The notes: generated by a model not told the origin, from the sequence alone. A stretch of 7,358 nt of DNA from an uncultured Clostridia bacterium (GCA_937877675.1 CALEIS010000055.1:1-7358); one strand, 5' to 3'. Positions 1 through 6,920 are shown, counted from the stretch's first letter. Translations and numbers: made by a program.

Positions 1-20
1 TATGTACATATATCACTTGA

Positions 21-27
21 AAGGTGG
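21..27 (+). promoter_or_regulatory. Ribosome binding site that sets the ileS start
   Basis: AAGGTGG lies 8 bases before the GTG at 36. An earlier in-frame GTG at 24 is part of this site and would have no Shine-Dalgarno sequence of its own at proper spacing, so the gene is called from 36. Confidence 0.75.
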
Positions 28-35
28 ACAATATA

Positions 36-3000
36 GTGGCAGACGAGAAAAATCTCTTTGTTGAGCTCGAACATGAAGTGATGGAGCTCTGGGAAAAAGA
101 GAAATATTATGACAAGCTTGTTGAGAAGAATAAGGGCAATAAAATGTTCCGTTTCCTTGACGGTCCTATTACTGCAAACAACCCAATGGGTATTCACCAC
201 GCATGGGGCAGAAGTACAAAGGATATTTTTATCCGTTATAAGTCTATGCATGGTTACGATTGCCGTCGTCAAAACGGTTTTGACTCACAGGGTCTCTGGG
301 TTGAGGTTGAAGTTGAAAAACAGCTTGGCTTTAAAACAAAAAAGGACATTGAAAATTATGGTATGGACAAGTTTACACGTCAGTGTGTTGACCGTGTAAA
401 GCATTTCTCAGGTATCATTACTGAACAGTCAAAGAGACTTGGTCAGTGGATGGATTGGGATAACTCATACTACACAAATACAGACCTTAACATTCAGGGT
501 ATCTGGCATTTCTTAAAGGAATGTGATAATCACGGTTGGATTCAGCGTGAATATAAGCCAATGCCTTGGTGTCCTCGTTGTGGTACATCACTTTCTGAAC
601 ATGAAATGACAGGTTCATATAAGATGATGACTCATAATTCAGTTTTCTTCAAACTTCCTATTGAAGAAATCGATTCAAAAATTCTTGTTTGGACAACTAC
701 TCCTTGGACATTGTCTTCAAACGTTGCACTTGCAGTTAACCCTGACATTGACTATGTTGAAGTTAAAATCAAGAGTGATGACCAGACATTGATTCTTGCT
801 AAAAACGCTATTAAGTATCTTGGTGATGATAAACTTGAAGTTGTTCGTGCACTTAAGGGTGAAGAACTTGTAGGGTATCACTATGAAACATGTTTTGCAG
901 ACATTCCTGCACAGCAGGGCTTTGAACACAAAATAGTTGCATGGGAAGATGTTGCTGCTGACGAAGGTACAGGCGTTGTTCATATTGCTCCTGGTTGCGG
1001 TATCGAAGACTTTGAGCTTGGTGAAAGACTTGGTCTTCCAAAGGTTATGCCTATTGATGACACAGGTATTTATCTTGATGGCTTCGGTTTCATGACAGGT
1101 AAAGATAGCCACACAATCGCTGACGAAGTTTTTGCAAAACTTGACGAGCAGAACAAACTTTACAAAGTTGAACCACACGAACATAGCTATCCGGTATGCT
1201 GGAGATGTAAGAGTGAAATCGTTTTCCGTCTTGTTCCTGCTTGGTATATCAAGACAAGCGAAATCAAACCTAAACTTATTGAATGTGCAAATTCAGTTAA
1301 ATGGGAACCTGCTTCAAACGGTAAGAGAATGAATGACTGGCTCACAAATATGGGTGACTGGAACATCTCTCGTAAGCGTTACTACGGTATGCCACTTCCT
1401 TTCTATCCATGTGACTGTGGTCATATCACAGTTGTTGGTTCAAAGGCTGAACTTCGTGAAAATGCTGTTGACCCTGCACAGGTTGATGCTCTTCCTGAAC
1501 TTCACAGACCATGGGTTGACGAAGTTAAAATTAAATGTCCACATTGTGGAAAAGAAGTATCTCGTATTTCTGATATCGGTGACGTTTGGCTTGATGCTGG
1601 TATCGTTCCATTCTCAACACTTGGTTACTTTACAGACCGTGAAGCATGGGAAAAGAATTTCCCTGCAGAATGGGTTACAGAAATGCACGAGCAGGTTAGA
1701 CTTTGGTTCTACTCAATGCTCTTCATGAGTACTGTTCTCGTTGGCAAAGCACCATACGAAAGAGTTGTTACTAACGGTATGGTTGTTGCTGAAGATGGTT
1801 CTAAGTTCTCAAAAACTGGCTTTATGATTAAGTTTGACGAGGCTGCTGAGAAAATCGGTGCTGATACTGTTCGTTATCTCTATGCTAGTGCTCCAACTAA
1901 TAATGACGTTCGTTTCGGTTACAATCTTGGTGATGAAGCAAGAAGAAAGATGCTTGGTTTCTGGAATATTTATACATTCTTTGAAACATATGCACAGCTT
2001 GATAAACCAAACTTTGCAGAATATAAAGTTGATTTCTCAAAATTAACTCCAATTGATAAATGGCTCGTTGTTAGAACAAACGAATATATTAGCAAAGCAA
2101 CTGCAGCTATGGATGATTATAAATCTGCTGCACTTATCAAAGAATTTGAATTGTTTGTTGATGATATTTCTAACTGGTATATCAGAACAAACCGTCGTCG
2201 TTTCTGGAAAACAGAAGACCAACAGGATAAGATGGTTGCTTACTGGACACTCTTTAACGCTCTTAAAGTTTGTGTTCAGACAGTAGCTCCAATTATGCCA
2301 TTTATGACAGAATATATCTGGCAGAAACTTATTAAGGTATGTGATTCAACAGTTGCTGAGTCAGTACATCTTAGTGATTGGCCTTCAGTTCTTGAAGATG
2401 TTGAAGATGACGGTGTTATCGAACAGACTGCTCTTGTTCGTGAAGTAATTGCTACTGCTATGAGACTTCGTAACGAACAGCAGATTAAAGTTCGTCAGCC
2501 ACTTTCAAAAATCTTTATTTGCTGTGATGCAGATATGGCTGATAAAATCAAGACTTTTGAGAAGAATATTCTTGATGAACTTAACATCAAAACAGTTGAA
2601 TACATTGAAGATATAAATGTTCTTGAAGACCAGTTCCTTACTGTAAACTTCAAGGTTGCAGGTGCAGTTCTCAAGCAGAACGTAAATAAGATGAAGCAGA
2701 CACTCGAAGGACTTTCTGCTGATGAAATGAAAGCACTTACAGCTGCAGTTGTAGCAGGTGGAGAAGTTTCTGTTCCAGGTTGGGACGAAAAGTTCGATTC
2801 ATCAATCTTTGCAGTTCAGTCAAAGACAAAAGCAGGTGTTGTATCTGCTACATTTGCTGAAAATAGCGTTGTTGCTCTTGATATTGTTCTTACTGATGAA
2901 CTTCTTAAAGAAGGCGTTGTTCGTGATATTATCCGTCAGTGCCAAGTTGCTCGTAAGGATGCAGGTTATCAGGTTGAACAGAGAATCAATGTTGCAATCA

Positions 3001-3170
3001 ATGTTGATGATGAGTTTGTTGTTAATGCACTTAATGAAAAGATTTCTTATATTGCAGGTGAACTCCTTGCTAATACTGTTCTTATTAACGAAAATATGAC
3101 AGCAGACTACACAAGCGAATTCAGTGTAAATGATAAGAAGATTTCTGTTTCAGTTGTTAAAGGAGAATAA
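36..3170 (+). CDS. ileS: Isoleucyl-tRNA synthetase, type 2 (IleRS2), with altered GxHH signature
   Basis: Class I aminoacyl-tRNA synthetase that charges tRNA-Ile with isoleucine in the cytoplasm. The predicted protein has 1044 residues, normal for IleRS2. Reading from the GTG at 36, the catalytic fold begins with G-P-I-T-A-N-N-P and the signature at residues 52-55, which is G-I-H-H instead of H-I-G-H. The CP1 editing domain shows the threonine-rich W-T-T-T-P-W-T (219-225) and G-T-G-V-V-H-I-A-P-G (311-320) with Asp325 at the usual editing position. CxxC knuckles occur before and after N-I-S-R (443-446), then D-V-W-L-D-A-G (516-522) and the second signature K-F-S-K-T (590-594). The anticodon-binding region holds N-W-Y-I-R (713-717) and I-K-V-R-Q-P-L (817-823). 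The start is GTG 36, because AAGGTGG at 21-27 is well spaced for it; the in-frame GTG at 24 lies inside that site. A T-box leader would be usual, but only 35 upstream bases are present. The enzyme identity is very sure; subtype rests on motif reading. Confidence 0.96.
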   Translation: MADEKNLFVELEHEVMELWEKEKYYDKLVEKNKGNKMFRFLDGPITANNPMGIHHAWGRSTKDIFIRYKSMHGYDCRRQNGFDSQGLWVEVEVEKQLGFKTKKDIENYGMDKFTRQCVDRVKHFSGIITEQSKRLGQWMDWDNSYYTNTDLNIQGIWHFLKECDNHGWIQREYKPMPWCPRCGTSLSEHEMTGSYKMMTHNSVFFKLPIEEIDSKILVWTTTPWTLSSNVALAVNPDIDYVEVKIKSDDQTLILAKNAIKYLGDDKLEVVRALKGEELVGYHYETCFADIPAQQGFEHKIVAWEDVAADEGTGVVHIAPGCGIEDFELGERLGLPKVMPIDDTGIYLDGFGFMTGKDSHTIADEVFAKLDEQNKLYKVEPHEHSYPVCWRCKSEIVFRLVPAWYIKTSEIKPKLIECANSVKWEPASNGKRMNDWLTNMGDWNISRKRYYGMPLPFYPCDCGHITVVGSKAELRENAVDPAQVDALPELHRPWVDEVKIKCPHCGKEVSRISDIGDVWLDAGIVPFSTLGYFTDREAWEKNFPAEWVTEMHEQVRLWFYSMLFMSTVLVGKAPYERVVTNGMVVAEDGSKFSKTGFMIKFDEAAEKIGADTVRYLYASAPTNNDVRFGYNLGDEARRKMLGFWNIYTFFETYAQLDKPNFAEYKVDFSKLTPIDKWLVVRTNEYISKATAAMDDYKSAALIKEFELFVDDISNWYIRTNRRRFWKTEDQQDKMVAYWTLFNALKVCVQTVAPIMPFMTEYIWQKLIKVCDSTVAESVHLSDWPSVLEDVEDDGVIEQTALVREVIATAMRLRNEQQIKVRQPLSKIFICCDADMADKIKTFEKNILDELNIKTVEYIEDINVLEDQFLTVNFKVAGAVLKQNVNKMKQTLEGLSADEMKALTAAVVAGGEVSVPGWDEKFDSSIFAVQSKTKAGVVSATFAENSVVALDIVLTDELLKEGVVRDIIRQCQVARKDAGYQVEQRINVAINVDDEFVVNALNEKISYIAGELLANTVLINENMTADYTSEFSVNDKKISVSVVKGE

Positions 3171-3173
3171 AAG

Positions 3174-3386
3174 ATGTTTCAGGTAACAAAAGATATGAAT
3201 ATCGGCGAAATTCTTGATAATGCAAGAGAAACTGTTCCATTCTTTTTAAGTCTTGGAATGCATTGTCTTGGCTGTCCATCAGCAAGAGGCGAAACAGTTG
3301 AACAGGCTTGTATGGTTCACGGTGTTGACGCTGACGAGTTTGTTGCAGGTATCAACGAGTTTCTTAAAGAAAACGCAAACAAATAA
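3174..3386 (+). CDS. DUF1858-family small redox-disulfide protein
   Basis: A 70-residue soluble protein of the DUF1858 family, also described as the redox-disulfide domain associated with hybrid cluster protein. The family fold is visible: an N-terminal segment with M-N-I-G-E-I-L-D, a helix with V-P-F-F-L-S-L-G-M, and then the hallmark C-L-G-C-P (Cys31 and Cys34) followed by an E-T-V-E-Q-A-C stretch (Cys46) and a C-terminal helix. The CxxC pair suggests thiol-disulfide chemistry or metal binding, but no substrate is known. It starts 3 bases after the ileS stop. Its ribosome site AGGAG (3161-3165) sits in the last codons of ileS, so the two are almost certainly co-transcribed and perhaps translationally coupled. 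A terminator follows directly. The family call is firm; the cellular role is not known, and no hybrid cluster protein gene is in the window. Confidence 0.88.
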   Translation: MFQVTKDMNIGEILDNARETVPFFLSLGMHCLGCPSARGETVEQACMVHGVDADEFVAGINEFLKENANK

Positions 3387-3394
3387 TTAAATTG

Positions 3395-3421
3395 TCCCCC
3401 TATGTTTAGTAGGGGGATTTT
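3395..3421 (+). terminator. Intrinsic terminator after the ileS–DUF1858 unit
   Basis: The arms TCCCCCTA (3395-3402) and TAGGGGGA (3410-3417) form a perfect 8-bp stem with five consecutive G-C pairs and a 7-base loop, followed by TTTT (3418-3421) and TGTT nearby. It begins 9 bases after the DUF1858 stop codon. The T-tract is short, so some read-through into trmK is possible. Confidence 0.85.
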
Positions 3422-3428
3422 GTTCAAA

Positions 3429-3436
3429 AGAGGTGA
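3429..3436 (+). promoter_or_regulatory. Ribosome binding site that sets the trmK start
   Basis: AGAGGTGA lies about 6 bases before ATG 3442. A GTG at 3433 is in frame and would add three residues, but it is part of this site, so ATG 3442 is the better start. Confidence 0.75.
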
Positions 3437-3441
3437 ATCCT

Positions 3442-4110
3442 ATGAAGCTAGATAGTCGTCTTATGGCTATTGCCAATTTAGTAAGAAAGAATAAGGTTTT
3501 TGCAGATATTGGTACAGACCATGCCTATCTTCCCGTTTATCTTGTTGAAAATGGAATAATTCAAAAAGCTATTGCAGCCGATTTGAGAGTCGGACCGCTT
3601 GAAAATGCAAAGGATGCTGTTGTTTCATATGGTTTTACCGACCAAATCGAACTTCGTTTGTCCGATGGACTTGATAATTTTAAAGAAAACGAAGTAGAAG
3701 AAATTGCTGTTGCAGGTATGGGTGGACTTTTGATTTCACAGTTCATAGAGCGTACACATTGGCTTAAAAATGAAAATATACACTTAATTCTTCAACCTAT
3801 GACACATGTTGAAGAATTGCGAAAAGTTCTCTTTGATAATGGTTTTATTATTGATAAGGAAGTCGTTTCAGAAGATGGTGATAAATTATACATAATTTTA
3901 AGTGTGTATTATTATAACGATGCAACATCATATTCCGACCTTGATTTGATTGTTGGAAAATTACCTTATAACAACGACAATCTTTCAAGAAAATATCTTG
4001 CAAAAATATATGATAAGTATAATAAAAAACTAATTGCACTAAAAAAAGCAGAAAAAGAATGTGCAGAACTTGAAGAATTAGTAGGGGAGTTGAGAAAATG
4101 GCAACAGTAA
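3442..4110 (+). CDS. trmK: tRNA (adenine(22)-N1)-methyltransferase TrmK
   Basis: SAM-dependent Rossmann-fold methyltransferase that makes N1-methyladenosine at position 22 of bacterial tRNAs (family knowledge from Bacillus TrmK/YqfN). The 222 residues match the usual length. Visible motifs are an N-terminal M-K-L-D-S-R-L-M-A-I-A, the SAM-binding motif I D-I-G-T-D-H-A-Y-L-P (22-31), the motif A-A-D (45-47) with P-L-E-N-A after it, L-S-D-G-L (73-77), and A-G-M-G-G (91-95), all typical of TrmK. The last 50 or so residues are Lys/Glu-rich and helical, fitting the family's C-terminal coiled coil. The final 13 bases overlap the start of the Nif3-family gene, the same pairing seen in Bacillus (yqfN-yqfO). 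No clear promoter fits in the 20 bases between the upstream terminator and the start codon. Confidence 0.93.
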   Translation: MKLDSRLMAIANLVRKNKVFADIGTDHAYLPVYLVENGIIQKAIAADLRVGPLENAKDAVVSYGFTDQIELRLSDGLDNFKENEVEEIAVAGMGGLLISQFIERTHWLKNENIHLILQPMTHVEELRKVLFDNGFIIDKEVVSEDGDKLYIILSVYYYNDATSYSDLDLIVGKLPYNNDNLSRKYLAKIYDKYNKKLIALKKAEKECAELEELVGELRKWQQ

Positions 4111-4841
4111 AAGATTTTTATAACTTTATTGATAAAATTGCACCATTTTCAACTCAGGAAGAATGGGATAATTCAGGACTCCTTGTTGGTGATGAAAACA
4201 AAGATGTAAATAAAATTTTATTTGCTCTTGACATTACCTCTGATGTAGTAAATCAAGCAATAAGCAATAATTGTGATTTGATAATTACTCACCATCCTCT
4301 TATATTCAAACCTGTTTCCAATGTTTTGAGTGATAGTTTAATTTACAAACTTATTGAGAGTGGTATCAGTATAATTTCAGCCCATACAAATTATGATAAG
4401 GCTGTTGATGGTGTTAACGACATCCTTTGCAGCACAATCAGTGCTTCAAAATATGAAAAAGTAGAAAATACTTGCCTGAATATTGCATATTTGGAAAAAG
4501 AAATTTTGATTGATGATTTTGCATTGTATTTAAGAGGTAAATTAGGTGGAGTTGTTAGATATAACTCACTTGACAAAAAAGTAAGTAAATTCGCAGTTTG
4601 TAGTGGCTCTGGTAGTGATTATCTTTCACTTGCAAAAGAGTTGAACTGTGATGCTCTGCTTACAGGTGATGCTTCTCATCATGCATTTCTTGATGCAAAT
4701 GAAATGAGAATTGCATTGTTTGCTTGTGGACATTTTGAAACAGAAAATATTGCAATTAAACCATTAGCAGATAAAATTTCAAATGAATTTAAAATTGAAT
4801 GTATATTGGCTAATCAAAACACACCAATAATCACGATTTAA
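4098..4841 (+). CDS. Nif3-like dinuclear metal centre protein (YqfO/YbgI family)
   Basis: A 247-residue protein of the Nif3 family, which forms ring-shaped hexamers holding a two-metal site. It is often annotated as GTP cyclohydrolase 1 type 2 homologue, but the true reaction is uncertain. Visible are E-E-W-D-N-S-G-L-L-V-G (21-31), the metal ligands T-H-H-P-L-I-F (His65, His66), A-H-T-N-Y-D (Asp100) and near the end G-H-F-E-T-E (His212, Glu216), the full ligand set known from Escherichia coli YbgI. Length shows the short form: the central PII-like insert that makes Bacillus YqfO about 370 residues is absent. The start ATG 4098 lies inside trmK, preceded by GGGGAG about 8 bases upstream, so translation is probably coupled. 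The rqcH gene follows after 8 bases. The family is certain; the function is open. Confidence 0.93.
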   Translation: MATVKDFYNFIDKIAPFSTQEEWDNSGLLVGDENKDVNKILFALDITSDVVNQAISNNCDLIITHHPLIFKPVSNVLSDSLIYKLIESGISIISAHTNYDKAVDGVNDILCSTISASKYEKVENTCLNIAYLEKEILIDDFALYLRGKLGGVVRYNSLDKKVSKFAVCSGSGSDYLSLAKELNCDALLTGDASHHAFLDANEMRIALFACGHFETENIAIKPLADKISNEFKIECILANQNTPIITI

Positions 4842-4849
4842 GAGGTTTT

Positions 4850-6598
4850 ATGGCACTTGACGGAATTACACTAGGTCTTATTAAAAATGAGCTTAAAGCC
4901 TATATTCTAGGCTCTAAAATCGAAAAAATACACCAACCCTCACGAAATGAGTTGGTGTTTATTTTGCGTACCCGAAATGGGGGATATAGATTGTATCTTT
5001 CATGTGACGGACAAAGTCCTCGTGTGCATTTAACCAGATATAATCTTGAAAATCCTAAGGTGCCACCAATGATTTGCATGTTGCTTCGTAAAAGACTTTG
5101 TGGCGCAACAATTACAGATATTAAACAAATTAAAAATGATAGAATTCTTGTTTTCGAATTAGATGGTACAACAGAAATCGGTGATAAAACTAAGTACTAT
5201 GTAATCTGTGAGATTATGGGACAACGTAGTAACATCATTCTTTGTGATAACGATTATAAAATCATAGATGCTGTCAAAAGAGTTGATGAAGAAAAGTCAT
5301 CAGTACGTGAAATTTTACCGGGGCTTAGTTACGAATTGCCACCATTACAAGAAAAATGTGATATTTTAAATGATGATGCACAGTTAATTACAAAAAATAT
5401 TCTTGCATACTCAGAAAAAATGCTTTCAAAAGCCATTTTAGAAAGCATTGAAGGTTTCTCGCCAATTGTAGGAAGAGAAATTGCATACCGTACAATTTTT
5501 GGGGATAAACAAGTAGGATTATTGACCGATATTGAAAAAGAACGATTAGAAAATGAAATCAACACAATTAAAAGAGAAATCAATGAGAATAGATTTTATT
5601 TACTTGAATCTGTTGATGGAATACCTTTTGATTTTTCATTTTCAAATGTTCGTCAGTATGGTAATTCTTTAATAAAAAAAGAATATGATTCAATTTCAGA
5701 GTTACTTGATGATTTTTATTTTGAAAAGGATAAATTAAATAGAATTAAGCGTAAGGCATCTGATTTATTTAAACTTCTTAATAGTGCAGTTGAACGTACA
5801 TCTAGAAAAATAAATAATAGACGGATGGAACTTGAAAAAAGTGAAAATCGTGAACAAATCCGCATTTATGCAGAATTAATTACAGCTAACCAGTATCGAC
5901 TTAATGGAAAAGCATCTGTATATGAATTGGAAAACTATTATGATAACAATAATGTTATAAAAATTCCTGCTAACCCAGCATTAAGTCCTTTGCAAAATGC
6001 TCAAAAGTATTTTAAAGAGTATAAAAAAGCTGTAAATGCCGAAAAGTTACTTCATTCACTTATTGAAGATGGAGAACAAGAACTTGTTTACCTTGATACA
6101 GTAATTGATAATCTTACCCGAGCTGAAACAGAACGAGAAATTACAGAAATTCGTGATGAACTTGAGCAGGGTGGATATGTTAAAAGTAAAAAAGGTAATA
6201 AAAATAAAAAAGAAAAACCATTACCACCAATAGAGTTTAAATCAAGTGATGGATTTAAAATTTTAGTAGGTAGAAATAATGTTCAAAACGACATTCTGAC
6301 ATTAAAAACTGCTATGAATTATGATATGTGGTTGCATGTTCAAAAACATGCTGGTTCACATACTGTAATTGTTGCAGATAGAAAAGAAATCACAGAAACT
6401 GCGATTTATGAGGCTGCTTGTATTGCTGCATATCATAGTAAAGCCAAGGATTCTTCATCTGTACCAGTTGACTACACATTGATAAAGAATGTTAAAAAGC
6501 CAACGGGAGCAAAACCAGGTAAGGTTATTTATAACACATATAACACAATTTATGTAACACCAACAAAAGATATTGTTGATAGTTTAAGGCAAGAATAA
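4850..6598 (+). CDS. rqcH: Rqc2/NEMF homologue RqcH (NFACT protein), ribosome quality control
   Basis: RqcH binds the 50S subunit still carrying a stalled peptidyl-tRNA and recruits tRNA-Ala to add C-terminal alanine tails that mark the chain for proteolysis (family knowledge from Bacillus). Older annotations call it fibronectin-binding protein FbpA. The 582 residues are typical. Domain order: NFACT-N from M-A-L-D-G (1-180), with Asp97-Arg98 present, the DR pair needed for alanine tailing; a helix-hairpin-helix region around I-E-G-F-S-P (200-205); a long charged coiled-coil middle (about 280-430); a lysine-rich linker (445-456); and the NFACT-R domain with M-W-L-H-V (493-497) and G-S-H. The start is ATG 4850, with AGAGG at 4841-4845 overlapping the Nif3 stop; the 4-base spacer is short, but M-A-L-D-G is the expected family N-terminus. 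It is last in the trmK run and ends at a strong terminator. A hairpin with a T-rich tail lies in its first 40 codons. Confidence 0.95.
   Translation: MALDGITLGLIKNELKAYILGSKIEKIHQPSRNELVFILRTRNGGYRLYLSCDGQSPRVHLTRYNLENPKVPPMICMLLRKRLCGATITDIKQIKNDRILVFELDGTTEIGDKTKYYVICEIMGQRSNIILCDNDYKIIDAVKRVDEEKSSVREILPGLSYELPPLQEKCDILNDDAQLITKNILAYSEKMLSKAILESIEGFSPIVGREIAYRTIFGDKQVGLLTDIEKERLENEINTIKREINENRFYLLESVDGIPFDFSFSNVRQYGNSLIKKEYDSISELLDDFYFEKDKLNRIKRKASDLFKLLNSAVERTSRKINNRRMELEKSENREQIRIYAELITANQYRLNGKASVYELENYYDNNNVIKIPANPALSPLQNAQKYFKEYKKAVNAEKLLHSLIEDGEQELVYLDTVIDNLTRAETEREITEIRDELEQGGYVKSKKGNKNKKEKPLPPIEFKSSDGFKILVGRNNVQNDILTLKTAMNYDMWLHVQKHAGSHTVIVADRKEITETAIYEAACIAAYHSKAKDSSSVPVDYTLIKNVKKPTGAKPGKVIYNTYNTIYVTPTKDIVDSLRQE
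4930..4965 (+). other. Terminator-like inverted repeat inside the 5' end of rqcH
   Basis: ACACCAA (4930-4936) pairs with TTGGTGT (4952-4958), and CTCA (4939-4942) pairs with TGAG (4948-4951). A 2-base CC bulge lies between the helices and CGAAA forms the loop. TTATTTT follows (4959-4965). The structure is visible in the sequence. That it acts as an intragenic attenuator or shapes translation is inference. It falls on codons of the conserved NFACT-N region, so protein constraint may explain it. Confidence 0.4.
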
Positions 6599-6634
6599 AA
6601 CCGAGAAGTAATTAAACTTCTCGGTTTATTTTTT
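6598..6634. terminator. Bidirectional intrinsic terminator between rqcH and the DUF378 gene
   Basis: AAACCGAGAAGT (6598-6609) and ACTTCTCGGTTT (6616-6627) form a perfect 12-bp stem with a 6-base AATTAA loop. The plus-strand side continues as ATTTTTT (6628-6634). On the minus strand the stem is followed by TATTC after its terminal TTT, a weaker tail. It begins on the last base of the rqcH stop codon and sits between two convergent genes, so it can end both transcripts, more strongly for rqcH. Confidence 0.92.
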
Positions 6635-6637
6635 AAT

Positions 6638-6853
6638 TTACATTTCTTCATTTGAAACCAAAATCTCATTGTGACGGAATAAAAGTGACAAGCACCAGAT
6701 ACCTGCAAGAGCAACAAGTGTATAAACAATTCTACTGATTATTGCGTCCTGACCACCAAAGAGCCAAGCAACAATGTCAAATTGAAAAAGTCCGATTGCA
6801 CCCCAGTTAATAGCACCGATTACAACAAGAATTAAAGAAATCCTGTCAAGCAT
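6638..6853 (-). CDS. DUF378-family small membrane protein
   Basis: A 71-residue integral membrane protein of the DUF378 family; no biochemical role is known. Two hydrophobic helices are visible, about residues 5-24 (with G-A-I-N-W-G-A-I-G-L, the family hallmark) and 41-60 (I-V-Y-T-L-V-A-L-A-G-I-W). A short loop holds F-D-I-V-A-W-L-F-G-G, and a polar tail R-H-N-E-I ends in two glutamates. The start is taken as the ATG at 6853 because AAGGAGT (6867-6861 on this strand) lies 7-8 bases upstream. The in-frame GTG at 6862 overlaps that site and would add only three residues. The gene is transcribed toward rqcH and stops 3 bases before the shared terminator. It follows metK on the same strand after an 84-base gap that contains a TATAAT box, so it may be transcribed on its own. 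Confidence 0.88.
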   Translation of the reverse strand: MLDRISLILVVIGAINWGAIGLFQFDIVAWLFGGQDAIISRIVYTLVALAGIWCLSLLFRHNEILVSNEEM

Positions 6854-6860
6854 TATATTC

Positions 6861-6867
6861 ACTCCTT
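6861..6867 (-). promoter_or_regulatory. Ribosome binding site that sets the DUF378 start
   Basis: AAGGAGT on the minus strand is followed by GAATATA and then ATG (6853). It favours this ATG over the GTG at 6862, which is built from part of the site itself. Confidence 0.75.
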
Positions 6868-6871
6868 AATA

Positions 6872-6920
6872 AAAGCATCATTATATGTGCATTGTTATTA
6901 TGAGTTATTTTTAATGCTTT
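6872..6920. repeat. Inverted repeat flanking the candidate DUF378 promoter
   Basis: AAAGCAT (6872-6878) and ATGCTTT (6914-6920) are perfect 7-base inverted arms separated by 35 bases, with the TATAAT box next to the first arm. The region is AT-rich and the spacing is long for a single operator, so the biological meaning is unclear. Confidence 0.3.
6880..6885 (-). promoter_or_regulatory. Candidate -10 box for the DUF378 gene
   Basis: A perfect TATAAT on the minus strand lies about 13 bases before the ribosome site, which would give a leader of roughly 20 bases. No good TTGACA-like box is seen 16-18 bases upstream (ATAACT at 17 is poor) and there is no TG extension. In such AT-rich DNA a lone TATAAT can be chance, so this is only probable. 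Confidence 0.45.

Noticed and set aside
2..9. ATGTACAT palindrome at the window start
   Set aside because: An 8-base palindrome is expected by chance in AT-rich DNA, and there is too little context to call an operator.
1..35. Possible tail of a T-box leader before ileS
   Set aside because: IleS genes in Gram-positive bacteria are often T-box controlled, but these 35 bases show no T-box core sequence or terminator stem, only a ribosome site. The leader, if any, lies outside the window.
717..1184. Open frame of 155 codons on the minus strand inside ileS
   Set aside because: It lies antisense to the conserved editing domain of ileS, has no ribosome site before its ATG, and encodes a low-complexity Phe/Asn/Val/Lys/Cys-rich product. 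It arises from the codon bias of ileS.
1333..1728. Open frame of 131 codons in another plus-strand frame inside ileS
   Set aside because: It is a frame shadow fully within the well-conserved ileS reading frame, with no ribosome site and no recognisable protein family.
6182..6217. Runs of A in the lysine-rich linker of rqcH as a programmed frameshift site
   Set aside because: The AAAAAAG strings are phased as AAA-AAA-G, not as the A-AAA-AAG arrangement needed for -1 slippage. The zero frame continues into an intact NFACT-R domain, so no frameshift is needed.
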